From: Mytilus edulis
Taxonomy: Eukaryota > Mollusca > Bivalvia > Mytilida > Mytilidae
NCBI RefSeq assembly: GCF_963676685.1
Contig: NC_092352.1
Span: 25,935,117-25,999,116 of the forward strand
DNA: 64,000 nucleotides
Direction of reading: 5' to 3'
Shown here: positions 44,064-55,500 of the stretch, piece after piece
Layout: each line of letters opens with the position of its first letter
How positions within the stretch are numbered: position 1 is the first letter of the stretch
Notes under the pieces: generated by a model
What the model was told of the DNA's origin: nothing
What the model saw: only the letters and a program-made list of their open reading frames with translations
Database searches by the model: none
Made by a program: the position numbers and the translations under genes

Positions 44064-45664
44064 GTGTACATTGACTGTGTTCAGATGCCAGGTGACATCG
44101 ATGTGTAAGACCGAAAAACTACACTGTCAAAAAATGTCTTTCTTTTGGAATTTAGTTCAAACGGGGTTTCCCAAGGGGTAATAGAACGTTATACTTTATG
44201 ATTTTTTTTAATTTTGAGATACGTATTATTAATTGTTTGTATAACTTATAGTACATATAGTCTTTGTTAATCTGTGAAAAATAGAAGAAAATAATTTTAA
44301 ACGACGATCGTTAAAACTTGGCCAATTTGACATGTTTGAGATTTTTTTTCCTTTTGATAATAAACTCCATGCTCAACAAATCGAAATAAATCTATTTCAG
44401 ACCCTAATGGCAAGTGGGAAACTGAAAAAAAGATAAACTTCCAAATTGGCGCCAAAAAAAAAATCCGCGAAATTAACGCAATTTCAGAATGACGGGTTTT
44501 AATATCAGTCCCATTGTTGTCTTAAGAAAGTAGCAACAACGGTCGTTTCTAAGGGCTTGCTTTCCGACTGAACAATCGTTTTACCAAAAACAACGGCGAA
44601 GGCACCTGTTTGCGGGTTTTCAGGAAAATCGAGGTGTTTGCATTAACGAATCACGTTTAGTTTAACTTATTTTTGAATTGTCAGCAAGATATGATTGGAG
44701 AAAAAGAAATGCGCACCAAAAACAACAAAGCGTTAGTCATCACCATAGAGGACAACAGATTGACAGCAGTAGAATCTACTTAGTGTAAGAAAACGCAACA
44801 TTTCCAAACTTTGGTGAGAGTTGCATCTATGCCATCGAACTTGAATTACCCACATTACTGAAACGATTTGTTGAGAATCAATGCTGAATATTAAGGAAAA
44901 GATGTTGATACTCTTTCTGAATAAAATAAGACTGTATTATACTGCCTTCGTGATAATTAGACAAAGAAAAAAAAACAATGAATGGTTCAATGACCCTTCA
45001 TGCTACATCTATTTCGAAAGACCAAAATGTAACTAAGCACATTTCTGACCCCGGGAAAAATACGTTGAACATTGTGTAAGGTTTGGTGGAATATCATTTC
45101 ACTTGGAGCTTATTGTGCACCCCTGTTGTCGGACTTGTTTTTTGTACTTATATGAAGCAGATATCGTATGAAATCTTCTCAAGGAAAAAAAAGAATAAAA
45201 TATCTTGCAAAGTTCTTTCCCTCTCATATATCCAAGTGAGTGTGAGATAAAACGTCTGAATAGTTTCCACGATATGGACTTAAGGGCATACGATACAGTT
45301 TTGATTTCATATTTGAATTTTGCTGACAATTTGTATATAGGCCATTTTTTGCCTGGTTTAATCAAATATGTAATAAAAAATATACCTTCATGTGCTACTT
45401 TTTGAGTAAAATGGGGTCAAAATTTTATAAATTTGCTCAAAATTTAGGATTTGTTGACGTATTTTTCCTTTCGACAGACATACATAACTTTTTTGTTTGA
45501 AAAGATAAGCACACGATGTTTTTGTTAAACTATTGTAAATTCTGTTTTATATAAATGGCCTTTAAATTTGTGCAATTTGTTTTTTAAATAACTCGTATCA
45601 AATGTTCACGAATGTAGGAAAAAAAAACTCATTTTTAGCTGTATATTTTTTTCCAATTAAAAAA
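44064..45664. other. Intergenic, nothing recognised
   Basis: AT-rich with only short overlapping frames on both strands; no domain, element end or RNA gene recognised. Confidence 0.4.
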
Positions 45665-45668
45665 AATG

Positions 45669-46345
45669 CACTATTTATATAATAGTTCTGGAATAACTGG
45701 TCATTATCGTTATATATGGACTGCCCACAGGACATTGGTATTGACTAAGATAGTTATAATGACTGAGCCGAAGGCGAGGTCATTATCGCTGTCACAGTCA
45801 ATACTACTATCCTACGGGCAGTCCATATATAACGATAATGACCAGTTATTCAAAAACTATTATGTTTATTTCATTGAGGAACCATGTTTCAGAAAATTCT
45901 CATAGATTCAAAATGTCCAAAGCAAACTCGAGTAGTTGTACGATTTCTATGGCAAAGAGTTAAAACCAGTCATAGCAATAATGCCATTCATTTTAGTGCA
46001 ATTTTTCAGTATATGAATACTAAATCAAGTTCTCTATAATTTTATAATTTACCAAAACATATGGTAAACAATTCAACAACTTAAATATAATATTAAAAAC
46101 AGGAAAATGTTTTATTGAAGGGACATCTCTCTAAACAGAGAATCAACGCCCCACCGGTCATTAACAGACGGAAACCACGCCCCATCGGTCATTTTCATGT
46201 GAAAATCCGTTAACGACCGGTTTTCTGGTACGTTTCGTTCTGTAAATGACCAATTGAATTCATTACTGATGGATAATAAATGTCATGTGGTCCCTTTTTA
46301 TCCAATAAGAGAAGCTTATTCTCAACCGATATTAAATAATGACGT
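45669..46345. mobile_element. Foldback element with GGTCATTA repeats, copy 2
   Basis: This is the homologue of 25976-26690. The hairpin at 45680-45865 pairs AACTGGTCATTATCGTTATA with TATAACGATAATGACCAGTT; its tip is again GAGCCGAAGGCGAGG. The rest aligns with copy 1 up to the CTGTAAATGACCAATTG and TGTCATGTGGTCCC blocks, but with two instead of four 30 bp units. Confidence 0.7.
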
Positions 46346-46611
46346 TTTCATTAAAATTGGCACACAGAATCTTCTCACGTAATCTTACCAAAAGGCATTT
46401 TAAAAAAGAGGGGTTCATGAACTCGTTTTCAAGTTAGATCAGTTTGAATGATAAAAATTAGTCGAAAACTGAATCTTTTCCCGATAAGTCTTAGTTTGGC
46501 GTCGCGAAAATAACAATTTACGTTAGCAACGTCATTACCTACTCTATAACTGTATTGTATGCCCGCAAAAGGATGACTACAGTTGATTCTTCGATACATG
46601 TGATGACTGCA

Positions 46612-46775
46612 TCCTTTTAAAAGAGGGACGAAAGATACCAAAGGGACAGTCAAACTCATAGATCGAATATAAACTGACAACGCCTGGCTAAAAATGAAAA
46701 AGAGAAACAGACAACAATACAACACATGACACAACATAGAAAACTAAAGAATAAGCAACACGAACCCCACCAACT
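46612..46775 (-). repeat. Solo 3' tail of the Penelope-like element
   Basis: The reverse complement (GGTGGGGTTCGTGTTG through GGTATCTTTCGTCCCTCTTTT) matches the element tail at 53993-54150 without any RT. It is either an extreme 5' truncation or a separate repeat that shares this tail. Confidence 0.65.
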
Positions 46776-46970
46776 GTCAACTTCCTTTTCTCAGCAGTTA
46801 CAAACTCCCTTTCGCAGCGTATGGCGTTTACCAATCTCAATTGATACGGTAGGTTCATGTATGTGCCCTTAATATGAACATCGTTGGAAAAAAGTGTGTT
46901 CCTTGCAGAAAAATGATCAAACAGAGATATAAAGGGGAACGACTGTCATCGTCACTAATTACGGTTTAGT

Positions 46971-47058
46971 AAGTTTTAGTTTGTAACTCGGATTTGTTTT
47001 CTCTCAATCGATTTATGACTTCTGAAGACTGGTATATACTACTGTTACCTTTATTTAC
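46971..47058 (+). repeat. SINE-like repeat fragment (family A)
   Basis: AGTTTGTAACTCGGATTTG, CTCAATCGATTTATGACTTC and ACTGTTACCTTTATTTA match the 3' half of the copies at 6484-6634 and 53192-53477. Confidence 0.55.
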
Positions 47059-47164
47059 GGTCACTATCACGATGTGGTGGAATGATCTTTTCGATATCAT
47101 ACATGCTTGTATTTTGAATCTAGCGGGTCGATAGGTTTCAACAATAGAGTATTTATCACACAAT

Positions 47165-47365
47165 ATAGAACATTAGACCGTTGGTTTTCCCGTTTGAATG
47201 GTTTTACACTAGTAATTTTGGGGCCCTTTATAGCTTGTTGTTCGGAGTGAGCCAAGGCTCCGTGTTGAAGGCCGTACATTGACCTATAATGGTTTACTTT
47301 TTTAAAAATTGTCATTTGGATGGAGAGTTGTCTCATTGGCACTCACACCACATCTTCCTATATCT
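47165..47365 (+). repeat. SINE-like repeat (family B)
   Basis: TTGGTTTTCCCGTTTGAATGG, TTTATAGCTTGTTGTTCGG, GTGAGCCAAGGCTCCG, GACCTATAATGGTTTAC and GGATGGAGAGTTGTCTCATTGG: the best-kept copy of this family in the window. Confidence 0.6.
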
Positions 47366-47649
47366 ATTCATACTCAAAATACTCCATGTCTGTATTTCAA
47401 CTCATCATCTACACGAGTCTTTGGATAGAATAGACGTCCAAATCAGTAGTTTTACTGATTGTGTCGTTTTTCCGAGCATGATATTTTGCTTTATTGTGGA
47501 TTCACATGGCAGCATATCAACAGATGCTTACGCTGTCGACGCTCCCGTTCTCGCTCTTTATGCAGTTGATGTGATTCCTTCATTTATTTATTGTCAAACG
47601 GGGTTTAGAGTTACTTCAACATTACTTACTCTAGGGGAGGTATGAACAG

Positions 47650-49342
47650 TATGTCGATACCAATAAACTCAAAAGATATTCTAGAGTGAATACACTCTGC
47701 ATGTTTCCTCTTGCAACAGTATATAAAAATTGACTCTGCTAGCCTTTGAATTAGTATTTCAAATTTAAATGTAAAATCACATTAAAAGAAATAATCTTAC
47801 TTTGTGTGGGTTTTTTTTTAAAGAATATTCAACGCAGATATAGGCATCTTGTTTTATATTTTGTAATTTAATCACTCTGATTCACTAAAAACATCTGTGA
47901 CTTACACAGTCAAAATGCTTAAATTGTTGTATGGACCAGACATATCTGTTGCGTTTGTAGAATGTGTTTTTCAAAAACCATTCGGCATTCTTTTTCATGC
48001 TGATATGTCTTCATATGAGACAAATTTTATATAAGAGAATCCCAGGAAGATTGAAAAGAATAAATCATTGACCTCACTTCCGCTTTAAAGATGATCTCCA
48101 CTCACTAATAATAATTATTCATATACTTTGGTGACTGTTGAATGCATCTATGCCATCGAACTTGAATTAAAGTATAGCACAAAAACAGTCAAGTCAACCT
48201 CATATCCTGATCATACCATTTTAACCCATGTTATTGAAACGGTTTTCGAAGTGGCAATCATGTACAACAAGCGACACATAACATTTGCCTATTAAGCAAA
48301 ATAAATCGTGAAATTCAGACACAAACACAACACATTCACACTGGTTGTTAAGAAAAGAATAAAGATGAAAGACTGACTTTTTTTTAATAAAATGAAGTCA
48401 AAGTAACATTCGTTATAAATATAAAGACGAAGATTCTATCACAGATAATACTGCAGCGAAATGCAACAAAAGTGGAATCAGTCAAAGTCTTTTAATCACA
48501 TCACTATTTCACTTCATGTGAGCTGCAGATCTTTAACATTAATACTCAATTCTGTAATCCAAGTATATTGCTTAGTTAACAAAAGTAAATTCTTACATGT
48601 ATATTAAAGTTTTAAAGACGCACTTTTAATTTACGGATGTAAAAATTAAACAAGCATGAATATATCATTTGCATAATATGAACAATTATAGTAGAATAAA
48701 GAGATAACATGAGTAAAAAAAACATTTGTATCACAATTATAAACTTATTTTCTGGTCATAGTGCATGTTAAAAATACAACAATTGTTTGTTCAAGGTAAA
48801 TAAGAAATAACGTTCACAATCAGGATTATGCTTATTATTGACGTTATTTATGACATGTTTATACTTATAACTGGATATCTTAAAAACATATGTAGCACTA
48901 ATGATTTTTAAAAAGATAAAAATACATCAATAACAGGATGAACACTCTTAAAGTATCCGGTATCACTATAAATATAGGGTTTAATCTCTCCATTTTAACT
49001 TTTTTCGAAGATCAAAGAAAAGTGACAGTACGAAGTACCAAAGTAAGATCATGTTTAAACGCAATAATTTCGCATTCAATATACAGTACATTGTTTTGTA
49101 ATTTGTAAAGCTTGAAAAAAAGTATTCCCTTCATGAAAAGTTCAAGATGTAAATGAAAGTGTTTTATTCATAACTCGATTTGTTTCAATTTTGCTTTTGG
49201 TTTTTAATATCTTTTATTGAAATTGAAATTGAAGTTTGCGATTTTCAACAAAGTGTGAGATTCAAATATAACACTTATTGTTTGCATATGTTTTATTTGA
49301 GAACTCAATTAAGTTTGAAGATCTTGTATATATAATTTTCAT
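47650..49342. other. 3' flank of the exchanger gene, intergenic
   Basis: It probably includes the NCX 3' UTR on the minus strand; candidate AATAAA signals lie at 49292-49297 and 49163-49168, about 50 and 180 bases after the stop. Otherwise AT-rich without recognised features. Confidence 0.4.
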
Positions 49343-49582
49343 CTAGAAACCTTCAATCAGATCATATGCTTCTAGTGACGAAATAACTATATAAAGTAAC
49401 CACAATATAAAAACAATAAAGCCAGTGGCCCATTTTGCTTTTACAGGTCCACCAAGTTCAGCGTTACCAAACATGGACATTTTCCTTCTCACTAATAATA
49501 CGAAAATTGCTACGCAAGCACAAGTAAGATAGATAACAACACTAAAGCCAAGTGAACCAGCCGGGTAATCAAACTGCATATC
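49343..49582 (-). CDS. SLC8/NCX-like: NCX gene, last exon
   Basis: A 240 nt exon after TTTCTATTTCAG that encodes DMQFDYPAGSLGFSVVIYLT..., two membrane helices, the LGGPVKAKWATG linker and the terminal SSLEAYDLIEGF with stop. It matches the C-terminus of NCX proteins. Confidence 0.95.
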   Translation of the reverse strand, partial: DMQFDYPAGSLGFSVVIYLTCACVAIFVLLVRRKMSMFGNAELGGPVKAKWATGFIVFILWLLYIVISSLEAYDLIEGF

Positions 49583-52500
49583 CTGAAATAGAAAAAAATT
49601 AATACCTCGTTAGATTATATTCAATAGTATAACTTGCATAATAGAAACGCATATTGTGATCATAGTTGTACACATGGAATAAATTCCTACAATTTCTGTT
49701 ACTTTGATTGACCGATTCAATGTTACAGACTTGAATACATTACAACCAACGTGTGTACCACCTTCCCATTTGAATTTCCTATATGTCGACACGTGTTCGC
49801 CTTTCTTTACTTCCTTGGCAAATGTGTATTTTTGTGGACAAACACGATTTGGTAAGCGGCATCATTCTCTTTGGTTTCGAAAATATCACTTACCTCACTG
49901 TTGATAATTAGGACAGACGCACTCCGTCTCCAATATTCAACAAAAAATACGGAAATCCAAGGTAAATTAAAGGTCCATAAAGAGGCATTCCTGCAATTTT
50001 TTGTCGTCGTTTTTTGTGCTATTATTATCACGATTGTCATTGTTATAGAAAAAAGTAATTTACAAAATTACCGAACGCCAAAGAAAATTTCTAACGGAAA
50101 GTCTCTAAGCAGTTGGCAATATCAAAAGCTCAAACACATAAAACAAATTAATAACAACTGTCATATTTCTGACTTGATATAGCAATATAGATATTTCTAA
50201 ATCATATGAACTTCGGAAATATTGTATATTTGATTGTAGATAATTGTTGCAGTGATTATAACCGCCTCTCTGATGCGATGCATAATTAAGGTGTTTGATA
50301 ATCTATCATTCTATCTTATACATTTTTGTTTTCAGATGATTTACACAAATGATTCATGTTGCCTTTCAACTGCTAATGGTTGGTTCAGGGTTATTGCCCT
50401 TTGAGAAATTTTCATAAACAAAAGACGAAGTTGAAGAGCACTGCGAACCCTAAATATTGTTGCAGATCGTATACAGGCACACCAAAAATTGTTTTGGGAA
50501 GTAAACATACATAAATAAAAGTAAAGGGTATTTTCCCTGTTTTATAAAAACGTAACTTGAACTCTTATATGTGCCGATATAGTGTACGATTTTTTTTTTA
50601 ATTTGACCGCTAATGTTTCATTAAATAACCTGATGTCTGAGGGTCGAATAAACGACTTTGTATTTGCATATAGGCTTACCTTCGCTTCCCAGTAACATGC
50701 TGCTAACAGCCAAGGGAGACCTAGTCCGAGAAACACATTTACTGCGTTACTTCCATTGACATTTCCGATTGAGCAGTCTGCGTATTTTTCATTGATTGCT
50801 GCAAGCTTACTAGCAAATGTGTCCGGCATACTTGTGCCTAGTGCCACGAATGTGATTGCTGTAACAGTGTCTTTTAGTCCAATTAAACACCCAAATATTG
50901 TAGCAAGGTCATTAACAACGGCGGTTAGAAGGCCTATTACTAACAATGAAACAACAAATGTTACCCATCCTCCTCCGATAGATGTAGGTGGTATACATGC
51001 AAAAAACACCTGTAACAAAAGCACATCATTATATTATGATTTTAGTGTTAAAATCTGTTTTTATCTGCAAAGTGTTAGAGCATATTTTTGTATTTAATAG
51101 ATAGTTACGAGTTTCCATAGCTTACTCCATTTAAAGTGCATGTTACCATATATGACATGAACTTTACTGTTATGGTGATGGATTTATATCGATATTCGAC
51201 TACTTGATATAAAACACTTAAGTTCAACTGTCGATCCACAACGGTATCATCCGATTAAGAGTCAATGTTGAAATACATTTATATGAATTTCTACTGATAA
51301 TTTCGAAAGTAATTCAAATCCAAAACAGTTCAGCGTCCTAAAGAGAAAAAAACATATAATCCTCATTTCAGTTCGCACGAAAAGTGTTTTTGAATACAAG
51401 TAACTTTCACCAGGTGCTATAACGACCAAAAGTTTGGAAGGTCAATAATTTCAAAAGCATATAAGTCATACCTATACTTAGGTCATGGCACAGTTTTAAA
51501 ACAGTGTGTGTCTTACGTTTCTACATGTCTTTTGATACATTATCATTGATCAGTCATTTTGTCCTTTTAAAAGTAGTACATAATATTCATCTTTTACTAT
51601 ATTTTTTTTTCTTATTTCTTAATGATTTTTCTTATTCTACTCTTTTCTGGCTCAGAAGTGATGTTTTTATGGAGTATATAATAAAACATTTGCTATATTC
51701 CCACGGATCCGAATAGGATGATTTACACTTCTTATTTATTATTTCATCAATATAATGCTTATTTTTATAATGCACTTGAATTATACCTTTAAACTCACTG
51801 ATGCCAAATGCTTAGTATATACGATAATTTGTTTAACAAGTGAAACATATTTCACAGACAAGGAAATTATTTCACCAGGTGAGGAACACATCTCACAAAC
51901 CCAGAACTTATTTCATTAGGTAAGGAACGAATTTTACTAACCCGGTACTTATTTCACCAGGTAAAGTGTGGAACTTATTTTATAGAGGGAACAAATTATA
52001 TAGAAACTATTTGTGAAAAAAGTTCACCCAGAACATATTTCCTGTGATATGAGTTCCACTGGAACTTTTTTCACAGGAACACATTTTGGGTCACAAAAGC
52101 GTTTGAAATAAAAAAAAAAAAAAATAACATGTCCTAGGATAAATTTGCTTAAAGATGTTGTGACCTGTATGTGCCTGTCTTAAATCAGGAGCCTCTTATT
52201 CCTTGGTTGTCGTAAATCATATTTGTTTTTCGTTCAATATTTTGTACATATATTAATATTCTCATTTGAATTGTTTGACATTTGTCATTTCGGGGCGGTT
52301 AATAGCTGACGCTGCAGGATGAGTTTGGCAGAGAGTTGTCTCATTCGCAGTGTAATAGTACAAAATAGAATCATATAATAACCTTCCAGAAAAATGAGAG
52401 AAAATGCATGATATAATCAAACGCAGATGCCTCATCTATGTCTCCACCATTGACATTCATGGCTTCATGAAACTGTTGCTTCCATGACGATGTATCTAGA

Positions 52501-55500
52501 CGAATACCGTCAAGGTTCTGTTTTGTTTGATTTGCAATTCTTGACACAAGGCCGTCAAATTCTGAAAGTTCAAAAACATTTAAATACAATTGTCACACAA
52601 GTCAAATATTACGCTGCAAATTTACCATGAGAAAGCCAATACACATGTTTCTGTATCATTTTTAATCTAAAGACATATCATAGTACATGTTAGACTTTTC
52701 TACCCTGTACACAAGTATTCCACATTCCAAACTAAAAGACAAATTGAAAGAGTTGATATTACTTTGCTTCATAAAAAAGAATGGCCAACGTAGATACAAG
52801 TATCTTGTCTTAGGGAGGGATAAATCCTACTTTGTAAAGAATCACTCTGATTCAAACAAAAAATTCTCTGAAACTGATATTATCAAGATGCTTGATTTCT
52901 TGATTGACAACATATTTGTTACGTTCGGAGGACGTGTTTTTCAACAGACTGTCGGCATTCCAATGGGAACAAACTGTGCCCCTCTACTCGCCGACTTGTT
53001 TCTTTATTATTATGAGGCTGACTTCATGCAGGAACTTCTTAGGAAGAAAGATAAGAAGTTAGCAATATCCTTTAACTCTACTTTCCGCTATATAGATGAT
53101 GTTCTTTCACTAAACAATTCAAAATTTGGTGACTATGTGGAACGCATCTATCCAATCGAACTAGAGATAAAGGATACTACAGATACAGTTAAATAAAGGC
53201 AACAGTAGTATACCGCTGTTCAAAACTCATAAATCCATGGACAAAAAACAAAATCGGGGTAACAAACCAAAACCGAGCGAAACGCATTAAATATAAGAGG
53301 AGAACAACGACACAACATCGAAACGCAACACACACAGAAACAGACCAATCATCAGACAAAACACCACGAGAATAACAAATGTAACATGAAAACCAAATAC
53401 ATGAATTTGGGATAGACAAGTACCGTGCCACGTCTTATCTCAATATCTCAAAAATATCTCAATATCTCAAAAAGAAGAGTCGGCTTCATATCTTGACTTA
53501 CATCTAGAAATTGACAATGAGGGTCGGTTGAAAACAAAACTTTACGACAAAAGAGATGATTTCAGCTTTCCAATTGTGAACTTTCCATTTCTAAGTAGCA
53601 ACATTCCAGCAGCACCTGCATACGGGGTATATATCTCCCAATTGATACGATATTCCCGTGCTTGCATTTCCTATCATGATTTTCTTGATAGAGGTTTGCT
53701 GCTCACAAGGAAGCTATTAAACCAAGAGTTCCAAATGGTGAAGTTGAAATCATCCCTTCGTAAATTTTACGGACGCCATCACGAGTTGGTTGACCGTTAT
53801 GGAATAACCGTTTCACAAATGATATCGGATATGTTCCTTACGTCGTAACTACAATCCCCTTCCCTTTCATGAACATGACCTACCGAATTAGACTATTTAC
53901 CGGATTTGTAATCACTTAAGCAACACGACGGGTGCCACATGTGGAGCAGGATCTGCTTACCCTTCCGGAGCACCTGAGATCACCCCTAGTTTTTGGTGGG
54001 GTTCGTGTTGTTTATTCTTTAGTTTTCTATGTTGTGTCGTGTGTACTATTGTTTTTCTGTTTGTCTTTTTTATTTTTAGCCATGGCGTTGTCAGTTTGTT
54101 TTAGATTTATGAGTTTGACTGTCCCTTTGGTATCTTTCGTCCCTCTTTTAGTCCAAATAATTATGACGTCTGGCAAGGCTATTTTATTTATTTTTTAAAT
54201 ATTTGCCCACCTCAAATGGAATCGTACCTTATTTCATCTTTTCTTTTGGATATTTCTGGAAATATTTTACATCAATAAGCACAAAAAATGTAGGACTTTG
54301 TAACTACGTAAACATTTCTAACCGGCAATGAAAATTTCATGTCAAAATTAGGTGTCTAAGTTCCCCCCAAAATTTGCACTCAAACTCCAGATGTAAAAAA
54401 TGGCTTCAGCGTTATGACGTCGTAGGAAGGCGTCACAGAAAAATAATAAAATAGCCTTGCCAGACGTAATAATTATTTGGACTTAGTACATGTATACAAA
54501 ACAAACCCTCTAATTTGCCTAAAATGAAAATCTAATGTTTAATCCACAATTTTCCACAAAAGAAATTTTAAACATAACTGAGGGTCAACTATGGGTGTAT
54601 TAACACCAAGAAATTTACTCCGAGTACAGACAAAAATGTGTAGTTGAAAAAAAATCAAAGGCCTATCTTCCTCTAGATATATTAAAGTTAGGTAATTGAT
54701 TTTTCTTGAAATTTGAAAAGAACCAAGCCGTCTATTATCAGTTTTACTAGAAACAAAATATGAGTTTCACTTTATCAATTCATGATTGTTTACAATAAAA
54801 CAAATCAAACCGTTCACAGGACATTATCGTTCTTTCTTTGAACAGTCTCATGAAATACAGTAAAAACGAATTTTTTTTTAATAATTTATCTCAACAAAAT
54901 GCAAGTAACAAAGAACGCAAGTGCTATTGAACTCATATGCAGACGATACGATTATTTTCTCTTCACCAAATGAATTCATGTGTAATGAATAGCTTAATGA
55001 ATGGATTAAATACACACAAGGCATATTATCAGGTATTAGAGGCGTTACAAGAGATTTTGAAAGATTTGGTTATGACGCATTTGTCAATGTCAGTGCTATG
55101 AAAACTGTATTCGAAATCGATGCGAGGCTTCAAAATTATCTAAGTTACATGTATTTAATGAATTTACCTGCATCTGTTACTAATGTAACAATAGTCTTCC
55201 CTATTTTTCCAACTTGTGCCCCTCCATCAGGACCAAATATTTCTACCTGAAAACTGTGATCTCTTTCTGGTAACTGAAAAGAGCAAAACTTTTTAAAACA
55301 TTTCTAACTTTATGTATGTAAATTAATGTATTGCAGTAAACCATTGTTTTGAGCTTACTATTTAATAGTAATGTTTACACTTGCATTGGACTCCCCTTTA
55401 AATTAATTGTTGGTCAATTGTAATGGTGTAATTATACACAAGCACAATTTTAAAACTATAAGAGTATATTGTACTAAACTAGATTTAATCTTTATCTAAA

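Noticed and set aside
45669..45905. Open frame of 79 residues over the second foldback copy (also 25910-26281 over the first).
   Set aside because: The frame lies on the arms of a hairpin element, and the homologous frame in the other copy differs by frame breaks.
49807..50040. Minus-strand frame of 77 residues between the last two NCX exons.
   Set aside because: The flanking NCX exons join in phase 0 without it, and the residues do not resemble the family at that position.
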